Source: Fistulifera solaris (taxonomy: Eukaryota; Bacillariophyta; Bacillariophyceae; Naviculales; Stauroneidaceae). From it: a stretch of DNA of 64,000 nt. Location: contig AP026132.1 in NCBI GenBank assembly GCA_030295235.1, forward strand, positions 1,115,501 to 1,179,500, given 5' to 3'. The position numbers were made by a program, and so were the translations under genes. This document shows, piece by piece, positions 10,203-20,475 of the stretch. The stretch's first letter is position 1. The number at the start of each line of letters is the position of its first letter. The notes beneath the pieces are model-generated. The model was not told the DNA's origin. It saw only the letters and a list, made by a program, of their open reading frames with translations, and made no database searches.

Positions 10203-10785
10203 TTTCGTCAAGAAGAAAGAGGCTGATTTCCTATTCGTCAAAAAATAGAGACAATCCACTGCACGATGTATAATCTGAACGGTGATTGTCAAGTGATCTT
10301 ATCCTCGGTACAACTGTTCCTTTGTAAGCTACAAGGAAATACAATGGTGCAAGTTTTAGAGATGTAATAGGCAAACGTTCTTCTTAGTCGGACCGACCCA
10401 TTTGTATTGCAACAGTTGTTGCCGAAATGTTGTGACACGGCACCACCGCGACACGCATCCATCAACCTGACGAGAGACGAAACCGCGGCGGAGCTTCGGT
10501 TCCGGATCTCTCGTTTTTGTACTATAAAGTAGACACTCATTTTTCATTCCGTACAAAATTGCGTGCAACGTCATTCCCTACCATCGACTGTATAATGAAG
10601 TGTACTAAAACGTATGCCGAGTCGAGTCTTGTTTCACTTTCATTCCCGAAAACGACATGCGCTATTTTTCCACCTTCAACATGACCGTCGCAAGTTTTGT
10701 ATTGTTGTTGATGATTCATTCATAGGCACATCAATCAAAGTTACGAAAGATAGTAAGATACCAGCTAGCAATTACATTACAAATC
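10203..10785. promoter_or_regulatory. Shared divergent promoter of two plastid-protein genes
   Basis: A 583-base spacer between two divergent nuclear genes whose products both carry plastid presequences. Co-regulation, for example by light, is plausible from position alone. No repeated motif was identified. Confidence 0.35.
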
Positions 10786-11570
10786 ATGAAGATCCTGACT
10801 GCTGTTCTTGGAATGGGAGCTCTGAGCTCCACTTTTGCTTTCTCAACAAATCCGAAACCACCACACTCAAAGCCATTGACGTGTTTACACGCACAAAATC
10901 ATCAAACCACCGCCCTTGTAGCAGCTGTATCGTTTTGTCTCATCAGTCCCTTTCACGCGTTTGCGGATGAATATGGAAGAGAGGTTGAAGCACCGACTTT
11001 CTCGACGGGAGAAACAATTGAAGTAAGTAAATTCGTTGGCTAGTTCAAACGTTATTTTCGTGAGTGATGCAATAACTCACTTTATCCCTCCGACGCAACT
11101 GTAAATAAAGATTTGCATCAAACGTGGTCCTCTCGGAGCTTGCACTCAAACAGAACGTCGAACTGTGGAAAACGACAACGACAAGGCACAGAAATACTTT
11201 AAGGGAGGCAAAACACAACAAAAGTCAACTATTGGCGAATCAACGACAAGAAGAAAGTGCCAATGAGCTCATTGAGAAGTTAAGACAACAGTCAATTGAT
11301 AATAAGGAAAAGAATGAGATGATTGTTGCACAAAAGACATTTGAAAATGATCAGTCCGCCACGTTTGGTCCCTTTGACAAACAAGTTTTGATTATGAATA
11401 CGGATGGTCAAACATTTACGCTATTGAACAATCCTCAGGCGATGCGACTGAAAGATGCGGGTTTCATTCAGGGGCGAAAGTTTGTGAAACAGCCGACTGC
11501 GGACGAGATCGAAGCAGCCGCCAAAGCAGAAGTTCCGGCCTTTCTGAAAGCTATTTTAGGTGATAATTAG
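10786..11570 (+). CDS. Predicted thylakoid-lumen protein (frame break near 11203)
   Basis: Exons 10786-11022 and 11111-11570. The N-terminus is tripartite: signal peptide MKILTAVLGMGALSS, an ASAF-like site TFAFST, a hydrophilic transit segment, then a second hydrophobic stretch ALVAAVSFCLISPFHAFA ending in a lumenal-type cleavage motif (AFA|DEYG). The mature protein begins EYGREVEAPT. Exon 2 opens ICIKRGPLGACTQTERR and ENDNDKAQKYFK. It then needs a one-base shift (extra G in AAGGGAGG at 11201-11208) to reach ESANELIEKLRQQ, FENDQSATFGPFD and IMNTDGQTFTLLNNPQAMRLK. About 231 residues after repair. The second half is charged, probably helical or coiled. The family is a stramenopile plastid protein of unknown role; lumen or thylakoid location is inferred from the presequence. 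Confidence 0.78.
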
Positions 11571-12285
11571 ATTGCCTCATTGAGTCCTTCGAGCTGTTTG
11601 GCTATCATGTATAAGACTAGGATTTATTGAAGAACTAGCGTCTAAATTGATTGACACTAAAGATAATAACTAGTTGAAGTATTTGATTTGAAGAGGAAAT
11701 AACCAGTTTGGTTGCTACGAAATACTACGCAAAAACACCCTTGTACCAATTGAGTAAGAGCTCACCCTATCCTGTTACGTGACAACTACAATCCTAGCCC
11801 TGCTCTGCTCATCTCAAACGAAACAAGATCCCGGTTCCTCTTCGTCGATAATGTTCCTACGGGGTCTAGATATTTACGTGTAGACAGTTTGAGGCGTTGC
11901 AACAAGCCTTATCCAAGCTTTGAACTCCAGTCGAAGTCGATACTTTTCAATGATACGAAACAGATACGTTTCTCTATTTTATAATGGACGATTGTGCTCA
12001 GTAGGCTCGATCATTGACGATAAAAGGTAAAAATTATGAACATCCGGCCTCTCGAAAGGCCATGCAGAGCATGGTTCGTGGTTCGTCGTACTATCTAAAA
12101 TTTTGTAGTCACCGTTTCATATCAGTGTCCGTTGAAGCGACGTTGACTATTGACACTGCTATCAATTGTTGTCTTATTTGTGACAATATTTCCGTTGCGA
12201 AAGATGCAAGCATGCCGACCCTCTACATCGACACTTTGTAAAGAAGAGCGAAAACAGTTTGTATAATCACAAACGAAAAGAATGA
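11571..12285. other. Intergenic spacer
   Basis: A 715-base spacer between the lumen-protein gene and the sulfotransferase gene. Small frames here (for example 12014-12241) lack any recognisable domain. No repeat or RNA gene recognised. Confidence 0.35.
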
Positions 12286-13674
12286 ATGCCCAGGAAAACA
12301 TTCGTTCGCAAGCAACATAATCAAACAAATCGAGAAACTGAAGAAAGAATGCCAAGAATCTATAGGACAGGTCGATTGCTTGTCGATCGGCGATCTCGAC
12401 AGCACGGACTTGACAGGCAACCATTCACAGACACCCTCATGTGGACAACCAGAACATTTCTGATCTTCATTTTCATTGTGTTGGCTTTCGCTTCCCTTCG
12501 CATGCAGCTTGAGTATGGGTCTCGTAATACTGCTGTTAAAGATGTGGTTGATCAGTACACGTACGTGTCAACGGATGCTGCAGCACTGAGACTCCGCGGA
12601 ACGATTAATCATGATGAGTTCTTTCATACAAATCCTTCTACTTTTGGCTTACCCGAACAACTGAGGTTTCATCCTGCAGACTGGGAGACTGAAAAGAGTC
12701 GCTTAAAACTTCAGCCCATGTGGAGTTGCGACGATGACCCCAGCACACGACGGAACAAAGTATTTTATCTTCACATGTCGCGATCTGCTGGTTCGACAAT
12801 GCGTTCCTTGTTTCGTGCATACAGCAAAGTTTGTCAACGGAGCATAGCATCTGTAAACATTTGCGTTGATTTGGGGATCGAGAGTACTTTTGGGAATGAT
12901 CAATGGCAAAATGGGGAGCTAAGTCCGTATGCGGCAACGGAATGTTTGCTCAGTGGTCCAACAACACGAGAAGGCGATACGATAGAGTCTCAATTGAATG
13001 GCCGCGTGAGTTCACAATTTCTTGCAGACAACGATTTTGACATCTTAACAGGAAACATTCCACTTGGGTCGAATATGTGGACGGAACAGGCAGTATTGTA
13101 TGTGGCAATGATCCGACAGCCACTTGCTCGGTTTGTAAGTGAAATGATATTTCGATATGGATCGGAACGCATGAGCATTCCAGAGCTTGCGGCTCTCGTT
13201 CAAAGAACAACAACAACTAGGCTACAAAGAAAAAACTATCGTGACTCATACACAAGTTACTTCATTACACCGGAGCAAAAGAAATGGGCTGATGTCGAAA
13301 ACATTGAACTGACAACGGAAACGAGGACGAACTTGGCTCTTAACAATCTTGTGAGCAACAATATCCTCGTCGGCTTGGCGGAGAAACTTCCAGAAAGCTT
13401 ACAAATGCTTCAGTATGCCATTGATTCGAAAAATGAGGTGGATAACCTGTTTTCCTTCTTTGCCTCGCCCACAGAAACGGTAAGTGTAATGCAAGGCAAC
13501 AATCGAACCAAGGAAGTCATCAGGGCGATTGAAGAGGACGAGACTCTTCACTCCAATCTCCGCGAACTTTTAAAGTATGAAACAAAATTCTACGAATACG
13601 CGCAACAGCTTCATGAACATCAATACAAATGGATGCTCGAAGACTCAGGCAATAATAATACGCATGAAGGTTAA
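12286..13674 (+). CDS. Golgi-type carbohydrate sulfotransferase 1
   Basis: A single-exon frame of 462 residues; ATG 12286 is the first in frame. It is a type II membrane protein: basic cytosolic tail (about 1-50), one membrane span TFLIFIFIVLAFASL (about 54-70), then a lumenal catalytic part. The 5'-phosphosulfate-binding loop is YLHMSRSAGSTMRSLF, with Ser/Arg in place of the usual Lys-Thr-Gly. The 3'-phosphate-binding segment is VAMIRQPLARFVSEMIFRYG. Both fit the sulfotransferase family that uses PAPS to sulfate sugars on glycans or glycolipids in the Golgi. Acceptor specificity cannot be read. A second, unrelated member lies at 38981-40096. Neighbouring genes show no linkage. Confidence 0.85.
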   Translation: MPRKTFVRKQHNQTNRETEERMPRIYRTGRLLVDRRSRQHGLDRQPFTDTLMWTTRTFLIFIFIVLAFASLRMQLEYGSRNTAVKDVVDQYTYVSTDAAALRLRGTINHDEFFHTNPSTFGLPEQLRFHPADWETEKSRLKLQPMWSCDDDPSTRRNKVFYLHMSRSAGSTMRSLFRAYSKVCQRSIASVNICVDLGIESTFGNDQWQNGELSPYAATECLLSGPTTREGDTIESQLNGRVSSQFLADNDFDILTGNIPLGSNMWTEQAVLYVAMIRQPLARFVSEMIFRYGSERMSIPELAALVQRTTTTRLQRKNYRDSYTSYFITPEQKKWADVENIELTTETRTNLALNNLVSNNILVGLAEKLPESLQMLQYAIDSKNEVDNLFSFFASPTETVSVMQGNNRTKEVIRAIEEDETLHSNLRELLKYETKFYEYAQQLHEHQYKWMLEDSGNNNTHEG

Positions 13675-13734
13675 AAAATTGGAATAATTGAATAAAAGTT
13701 ATCATTACTTCTCTCCGTCAACTTTCTTTTAGCA

Positions 13735-15742
13735 TTATTGTTTAGCAGTTGCGGCTTGGTGAGTGAAACGCCTTTTCATATCAAGGCGCAAGACGCGGTC
13801 ATTTTCGGCTCGAAGGGATTTGTACAACGCTTCCGCCCTATCCAAGTTGGCATCTCCATCGTAAAAGGCTGATCGCAGTTGTAGCTTCGACATGCGCATA
13901 GCTGAGCGACCATCCATATTAGCGGGGATGACGCCACGAAGTAAACGCTTTCGTGCCATCCACTCCATGAGCTCTGTCCGACTCCATTGTTTTGGTCCTT
14001 TGGCGACAACTTCGTCGTCAGCAGAGACATTCATCGGACTTTTCACCACCTTCTTGTCTTCGACTGATTTCTTGGGTTCCCCTTCTGTGATGTTGCCGGC
14101 AATTAGCGTCGAGACGGTCTTCAACGTCTCCAAGGTATGCTCGGTGTCAGTGGCATTCGGTGCAACCGTGGCAATAATGGCCAAAGAATTCGAATCACTG
14201 ACCAGACTCTCACGTAACACTCGAGTTAGCAGATTGGAGCGGAAAGGTATATGGGCATTGTTTTTCTGTGAAGCCCGAATGCATTCCTTGAGCGCATAAA
14301 TACTAGCGTTGATCTCCGCACTTTCGGCTTGGCGGTGTTTATCATGGTAGATTCTGTCATTTTTTCGCTCCGTCCCCGCGCAATCCACCAGTGTCAACAG
14401 TCCTCCGTTGGCCAGACGAATCTGGTAGATCGCATGCGATCGACTCGAGACATCATTTTGTAATGTCGACTGCGTTGCCCGCCGTGATATGGCGGTCTCA
14501 AGAACGAACGCCAAATCTTCGGCACAACCAACATCTACGGCAAGAGCATTGACGTAGTGCACGGATCCGTCGAGTTGTTCCTGAATTTGAACAGACACTT
14601 TCTCGTCATCGGATAAAAGATCGCGACACGCTTTTCCAGCAAGCTCAAGCGACTGAACGAGAGCTGTGTTGACATGTGAAAACAATTGCTCCCCTAAAAG
14701 GCGTTGACAGGCCGACATGGTGTAGGTCTTTCCACTGCCAGTTTGTCCAAACATCATCAACGTCGCGGAACGCGATTGTTGAGACAGTACGCGTTCGACC
14801 AATGGAAAGAAAACTTGTTGGTACACCTGCTCGGAAGAAACGTCCGAGTCAAACACTTTCGTCCAATTATTGAAGACCACCGGCTGAACAATTTTCGTAT
14901 TCATATCGGCCGCCATTTGCGTACGATACACAATTACATCCGAGTTGTCGCCCATCGATACCACGTTAAAGTCACCACGCTGTTCCTCGTGTGAAAACAT
15001 GGGTCTTTTCCGTACGAACGCATGAATGGATTTGGAAGATGGCGAGCTTAATTCGGGCGTGTCGGGTACGTTGCAGTCGACAATCAAGGAAGTGAACTCG
15101 CGTGAGTATCGCAAGCGTGCCGAGCGCTTATCCAGATTGCGCCGGGTGGCGATACCATCACTTTCGGAAGCCGAATTTGCGACACAGTTCAGAGGAGTTC
15201 GACCATGCGCGGAATTGATGGGTGAAATTTTGACACTCTCCGAATTGTATTCATCGTGGGGGTAATACTCAAGCGCTTGTCGTTTTTCTTGTTTGTCGAA
15301 GCTGAGTATTCTGACATTGTAGCGACTTTTCGGTTCGACTTTTTTCTTGGATCGACGCCGGGTTGCGTGATTGTCAGTGGCGTAAGCTTGGTTGTGGTTG
15401 TGCTAGAATTCATAGGCGAAGGAGTGAACGTAGTATCTTCCGTTTGATTGACTTCGGTGGGAGTGAGGATACTAAGCTTGAGAGGAGAACGCGGAGATTT
15501 CGATCCGAGGCGATGAATATTCCGTTCCATTCGTTGCCTGCTGCTCGAGTATGAAGCGTCAGTCACTTTTGGAGACACAGTTTTGGCATTCTTTGGCACA
15601 TTATCGGTGTTCAAAATTTGCTGACGGATTTGTAGAGCCACAGGCGATGGAGTCGTTTTCACCTTTCGAGCGGTTGCTTTCTTTTGACTCCTTCCGAGCC
15701 CCGGAAATCGAGATCTTCAAATGAAGTGACAATTTTCGGCAT
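13735..15742 (-). CDS. Kinesin-13-like motor with C-terminal SAM-like domain (two frame breaks)
   Basis: ATG at 15742 (MPKIVTSFEDLDFRG). The frame must be joined near 15682-15685 (A run, one base short) and near 15360 (CCC, one base short), giving 669 residues. A basic, Ser/Thr-rich neck region of about 250 residues precedes the motor. Motor signatures: IHAFVRKRPMF, P-loop GQTGSGKTYTM, switch I NDVSSRSHAIY, switch II LVDCAGTERKND, and IPFRSNLLTRVLRESL. The placement of the motor in the middle with a preceding basic neck, and the ALKECIRA helix, fit the kinesin-13 (MCAK/KIF2/KIF24) group, which depolymerises microtubule ends. After the motor, WSRTELMEWMARKRLLRGVIP through AMRMSKLQLRSAFY resembles a SAM domain. 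The stop is 60 bases from the convergent sulfotransferase gene. Confidence 0.88.
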
Positions 15743-16241
15743 GATCGATAGATGACAATTCTTCGACACACTGATTAGTCGCGTAAGTAGCGAATAAGGA
15801 GCAGAGCTTAACGGCGAGAAACGATTATCTCACTTCCTTAGATGGAATTCTAACTTAAATACGATGCAATTCAATTTAATAAACGCAACAAAAATGCGAG
15901 TGTTATGTGTTGTCGTTTTTGTTGCGCTCTTTTCGAAACGCGCCAGCAGGCCCATCTGCGTAAATTTTGTTTATGATGGAAACGACCTATGGGACTTACT
16001 TAGCGACGAGTGGTTTTCGTTTTCTTATAGGTTTTCGGATTCGAGAGTATAGCCGGCGTGTGTAGGCTCTAGTTTCGCTGTGACGCAAAGCTCGTCACAC
16101 TAAAACTCACAAATCACAAAACGCCTTCGCTTCTTTGTACAGTACTCAGTAAGGCTTATTGTTTTCCATAAAGCATATCGCATGCTGCAACAAGAGGAAC
16201 AACAAATGCACTTGTAAGCTTACTTGTAATGACTTGAAACG
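15743..16241. promoter_or_regulatory. Divergent promoter region, kinesin and hydratase genes
   Basis: A 499-base spacer between two divergent genes. A 62-codon frame at 15864 is not convincing. No repeat recognised. Confidence 0.35.
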
Positions 16242-17234
16242 ATGGATAACAGTCAGCAATGTGAGCTCGAAACCCTCAAAGCCAAGGTGTTCACAGTCAC
16301 GTACTCTGCAAAAGATGTGATCTTATTCGCTTTAGCGGTGGGCTTTGGTGCGGACGAAGAATGTTATGATCGCCACCTTCGTTATCTGCACGAAGAGCAT
16401 GAAGAGTTTGAAGTAGTGCCTCTTTGGGGTCTCGCTTTACCTTTCTGGGCTCATCAGAACGGAGCACGACCGCTGCTTCCTCCATTTCCTCCTCCCTTAA
16501 TGTCTCACATGGGGCTAATTCCGCAATCGCATCTACGCGAGCAAGAAGTAGATTTACAAGATTATCCCGTCCTTCACACGTTTCAGTCCATCGAATGGCA
16601 TTCACCATTTCCTCCTGCTTCCAAAGACTCGTCTATAACATTAAACCTACATCCTTCATTCAAATCGATTCAACCTAAATCGATCGGTACCTTCGTTACA
16701 ACGGAAAGTATCGTCGTTCATCAAACGACTCCAATTTGTTCGATCCAGTCAACGGCTCTGATTCTGGGACTACCGCCCGATTATGTCATTTCACATTCAG
16801 CACCCCAAAGGTTCTCGAACAGTTGGAAATCGATGACTCGCACTTCAGAAAAAGGCGCGGTGTGGATGGAAAAGACGCAGAAAATTAATTCCAACGTGGC
16901 ACTGCTTTATCGAATCGCCAGTGGCGATACCAATCATATCCACGTATTACCCGGTGTCACCGAAAAGCCCCTGTTGCACGGATTGTGTACTTTGGCGATG
17001 GCCGCCACGTTCATTCTGCAACAAATACCGGACGGCACTCCGAAAACGCTGGAAGGCCACTTTACCAAACCAGTCTTGGTCAATGATACCATTCACATTA
17101 AAGTATGGAAACAACGAGAGACTTTGGAATTTGATTTCGTTGTTTACAATCAAACAAAGGGAGAAGTTTGCCTCGATCACGGCTACTTTGCATTGAAGCG
17201 AAGAGAAGAGTGTGGGAAACGATCTCGGCTATGA
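16242..17234 (+). CDS. Peroxisomal 2-enoyl-CoA hydratase 2 (MaoC/hot-dog), stand-alone
   Basis: A single exon of 330 residues. The first half carries the degenerate hot-dog repeat typical of hydratase 2: YSAKDVILFALAVGFG and FEVVPLWGLALPFWA. The second half has the catalytic motif ALLYRIASGDTNHIHV, matching the R-hydratase signature with the catalytic Asp and His, followed by PLLHGLCTLAMAA. The enzyme hydrates trans-2-enoyl-CoA to (3R)-hydroxyacyl-CoA in peroxisomal beta-oxidation. The C-terminus is SRL, a canonical PTS1 tripeptide, so a peroxisomal location is well supported. In fungi and animals this domain is fused to dehydrogenase domains (MFE-2); here it stands alone, as in plants (ECH2). 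The first half has a proline-rich insert (PPFPPPL). The frame is intact. Confidence 0.92.
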   Translation: MDNSQQCELETLKAKVFTVTYSAKDVILFALAVGFGADEECYDRHLRYLHEEHEEFEVVPLWGLALPFWAHQNGARPLLPPFPPPLMSHMGLIPQSHLREQEVDLQDYPVLHTFQSIEWHSPFPPASKDSSITLNLHPSFKSIQPKSIGTFVTTESIVVHQTTPICSIQSTALILGLPPDYVISHSAPQRFSNSWKSMTRTSEKGAVWMEKTQKINSNVALLYRIASGDTNHIHVLPGVTEKPLLHGLCTLAMAATFILQQIPDGTPKTLEGHFTKPVLVNDTIHIKVWKQRETLEFDFVVYNQTKGEVCLDHGYFALKRREECGKRSRL

Positions 17235-17629
17235 GGGTGAAACGGCTATGAAGGTGAAACGAGCTTAATTGGTAAGTGCGTTTTGGGAGAATCATGCTGT
17301 TCCGCGCTTGTCGTTCACGTCTTGCGACGTGGAGGGCGAAAAATATGATTTAAACGGAAAGATATTTAACAGACATAGCCGGTACCATGTTTAAAGATAC
17401 ATCACAAGCGATCTTTACTTGGCAATATCCGCGTAACTTAATGAAATCAGCTGAATTCAAAAGGCTACCGTCAAAAAGCACTACATTTGGATATGAATGA
17501 GACATTGTTTCTAAAACATTACGTCGTTAACTAGTACCGAGATCATTCTATGCCCGACACGTTGTGAATTTCATTTTTGTAATAGTAAACAGGAAATTCA
17601 ATGTAGTGGATTAATTGATACGAAACCCA

Positions 17630-18935
17630 AACACCGATTCAGGATTTCTGGAACGTGCACAAAATCATTGTGCGACGCAAAGCACCCTCACCAGAATATC
17701 TGGAAGACGCACAGAATGTCTGCGCGACCCAAACCACATATTCCAAAATTTCTGGAATGCACAAAATCATTGTTTGACGGATCATTGTTTGACGGAGAGC
17801 CCCGATCCCGAAATGTCTGAATCGTGCGCAGAATCACTGTTCCAGCCCCATTTACCTAATTAAATATTCATGGAAGCCTCGCAGAATTTCGGCTCGACAC
17901 AATACACCGAGTCCAGATTTTCTGGACCTATCGCAGAATTTCTGTGTGACCGAAATACTGATTCCAGAATTTCTGGAATGAGGGAAAATGTTATCTGAAA
18001 CCCAAACACCGATCCCAGAGTTTCTGGAACATGCACAATATCATTGTGCGACGCAGAGCATCTTATCCAAAGTATCTGGAAGTCTCACAGAATAGCTGCA
18101 CGACCCAAAAGACCAATTCCAGAATTTCTGGAAACTGTGCCAGCCCCATTAACCCAATCCAAAATACTTGGAATCCACGCAGAATTTCGGTTAGACACAA
18201 TACACCGAGTCCAGATTTTCTGGACCTATCGCAGAATTTCTGTGTGACCGAAATACTGATTCCAGAATTTCTGGAATGAGGGAAAATGTTATCTGAAACC
18301 CAAACACCGATCCCAGAGTTTCTGGAACGTGCACAATATCATTGTGCGACGCAGAGCATCTTATCCAAAGTATCTGGAAGTCTCACAGAATTGCTGCAAG
18401 ACCCAAAAGACCGATTCCAGAATTTCTGGAAATTGCACAAAATCATTGTTTGACGGAGAGCCCCGATCCCGAAATGTCTGAATCGTGCACAGAATCACTG
18501 TTCCAGCCCCATTTACCTAATTTTAAATATTCATGGAAGCCTCGCAGAATTTCGGCTCGACACAATACACCGAGTCCAGATTTTCTGGACCTATCGCAGA
18601 ATTTCTGTGTGACCGAAACACTGATTCCAGAATTTCTGGAATGATGGAAAATGTTATCTAAAACCCAAACACCGATCCCAGAGTTTCTGGAACGTGCACA
18701 ATATCATTGTGCGACGCAGAGCATCTTATCCAAAATATCTGGAAGTCTCACAGAATTGCTGCAAGACCCAAAAGACCGATTCCAGAATTTCTGGAAATTG
18801 CACAAAATCATTGTTTGACGGAGAGCCCCGATCCCGAAATGTCTGAATCGTGCACAGAATCACTGTTCCAGCCCCATTTACCTAATTTTAAATATTCATG
18901 GAAGCCTCGCAGAATTTCGGTTCGACACAATACAA
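17630..18935. repeat. Array B: 298/365-bp tandem repeat built from CCAGAATTTCTGG-type palindromes
   Basis: The landmark GTCCAGATTTTCTGGAC lies at 17911, 18209 and 18574 (steps of 298 and 365). The landmark GATCCCAGAGTTTCTGGAA lies at 18011, 18309 and 18674 (same steps). A further partial unit ends near 18935. Inside each unit, palindromes recur roughly every 30-50 bases: TTCCAGAATTTCTGGAA, CAGAATTTCTG, CCAAAGTATCTGG, and AATCATTGTTTGACGG linkers. The 67-base difference between units is insertion of an extra sub-block carrying the Cys-Leu-Thr-Glu-Ser coding-like segment; the long plus-strand frames (18031-19117) are side effects. The palindrome core is shared with array A, 15 kb away, but the linkers are not. 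Flanking spacers 17235-17629 and 18936-19284 hold no gene. Confidence 0.9.
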
Positions 18936-19142
18936 AAATAAATGTTCGGCTTCACAGTCTCATAAATAATAATCAAGATCTCAAGCTAAGCCGTCTTCGT
19001 CCCGCAGATAACAGTGCGACAGAGTATGTACAGTTTAGGTTACAGTATTACGAATTTGAATTTTTATTATTCAACGTCGCCACTTTCTTTACACAAGAGT
19101 GGACCGTTGAACGTTGAAGGCTCACAATTTCGAAAACGAAGA

Positions 19143-19163
19143 AGAACAACAACAACAACAACA
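19143..19163 (+). repeat. (AAC)n microsatellite
   Basis: About seven AAC triplets in the 5' flank of the PH-domain gene. Confidence 0.8.
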
Positions 19164-19284
19164 AACCTCTTTGCAACTAATTCGTCGCTCACTTGTGCAC
19201 CGGAACTTTTGTGACACGATTGATATTAAATGAATAGTCAAGAAGTATAAAAAGTTTTCGTTTTGCTGAAATTTATGTGGCATC

Positions 19285-20460
19285 ATGGACCTATCTTCCG
19301 ATAAAAGCACACTTGAATATAGCTTTGCACGGAAGCCTCGGCCGCACTCGGTGTGGTCAGGTTCTGATGAGTCATTCGTCAATAACTTATCGAATTTAAA
19401 ACAGGAGAACCGAGACGAGGAAGATCCGTCGATAGAAGGTAAACATGAAAGAAATTGCGGATTTCTCTCATTCTATACGACGCTCGGATGTTGCGCATTA
19501 GGGCCCACACAGGAGACTATCACGATGACGGAAAAACCGAAGTGCCCATGCTGCCAGCAATCTCTTGACAATAGAATTCTAACATTGAGTGAGCCACGCT
19601 TACCACTTCATCGGACACCGTCGCTTTTTATGTCGTCGGATGAGGATAACTCGGATGTCGAGAACGTGGATGGTGATTTGCTTCCCGGAACAATGGCTGC
19701 TGGCATAAATTATTACCCAACAAGTGTGGTTGTCCAAGGCTGGCTACATAAGAAAGGTACGGGCAACGACTGGTTGGGTAACACATCCTGGAAAGCTCGA
19801 TGGGCTCGCATGATCATGGCCAAAGTAGACGGATATAGTTGTGAGGTTCCACTGTTGCAATTATACTGGCATTCATCAGCGCCTATCCCCTCCACTGTGA
19901 TATTACTGGAATCTACTGTAGTGCTAGCCATGGATCTTTCTGATAAAAATCAATGGGACAGCTATCAGCTTGAGATCCGTCATGCTGCAACGAAAGAGAA
20001 TCCCACGATTTCAGCCACTCGCATATTTACTGCACCGAAACACTCGCGCGATATATGGGTATACATGATAAGTGAAGCATTGTTTTCTTTTGAAAAGAAT
20101 CTGGCCGCCCACAAGAGAAGCATGATGTCAACGACAAGGGTATTTTTCAGATCAGCCGCGTTGCCAACGGATAACAGCATCACAACAAACAATAATCCTA
20201 CGAAAGAAAGTCCAGTCGATCGTGCCATGTCTCCGATAGTGGGACTTTCGAGTCGTCCGAGTCATCTTCCACGAGCGCAACGGACGAATCGTCGCAGTAG
20301 CAAGCACACCGACTCTTCTCGCGTCCCCAGAGTTCGTAGGCAAGCGAAAGAGGACGACGAAGCTCTTGTAAAGTCCGACGCAAGCACGGTTACTAATGAG
20401 TGGCATGTTTATCCCTCTGCCCTTGCTCCGTCGAGGTCAGAGAGTCAAGCTCAGCCATAA
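19285..20460 (+). CDS. PH-domain protein
   Basis: A single exon, 391 residues, ATG 19285. The N-terminal 150 residues are acidic and Ser-rich with two Cys clusters (TTLGCCALG and CPCCQQSLDNR), the latter resembling a lone zinc knuckle half. A pleckstrin-homology domain spans about 150-275: the first strand VQGWLHKKGTGNDWLG, then SWKARWARM, LLQLYWHSS, YQLEIRHA and a final amphipathic helix SRDIWVYMISEALFSFEKN containing the near-invariant Trp. The C-terminal 110 residues are basic and low-complexity. PH domains bind phosphoinositides or partner proteins, so a peripheral membrane role in signalling or trafficking is inferred. It converges with the phosphatase gene, only 15 bases apart. Confidence 0.82.
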   Translation: MDLSSDKSTLEYSFARKPRPHSVWSGSDESFVNNLSNLKQENRDEEDPSIEGKHERNCGFLSFYTTLGCCALGPTQETITMTEKPKCPCCQQSLDNRILTLSEPRLPLHRTPSLFMSSDEDNSDVENVDGDLLPGTMAAGINYYPTSVVVQGWLHKKGTGNDWLGNTSWKARWARMIMAKVDGYSCEVPLLQLYWHSSAPIPSTVILLESTVVLAMDLSDKNQWDSYQLEIRHAATKENPTISATRIFTAPKHSRDIWVYMISEALFSFEKNLAAHKRSMMSTTRVFFRSAALPTDNSITTNNNPTKESPVDRAMSPIVGLSSRPSHLPRAQRTNRRSSKHTDSSRVPRVRRQAKEDDEALVKSDASTVTNEWHVYPSALAPSRSESQAQP

Positions 20461-20475
20461 AACATATGTAAAAAC

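Noticed and set aside
17630-18935. CRISPR-like look of regularly spaced palindromes
   Set aside because: Spacers are themselves repeated, units are long and variable, there are no cas genes, and the context is eukaryotic.
17615-19117. Plus-strand frames of 82-136 codons with recurring peptides (CDAEHLIQSIWKSHR...)
   Set aside because: They are in array B, explained by tandem DNA repeats with lengths divisible by or close to three; no independent sign of protein.
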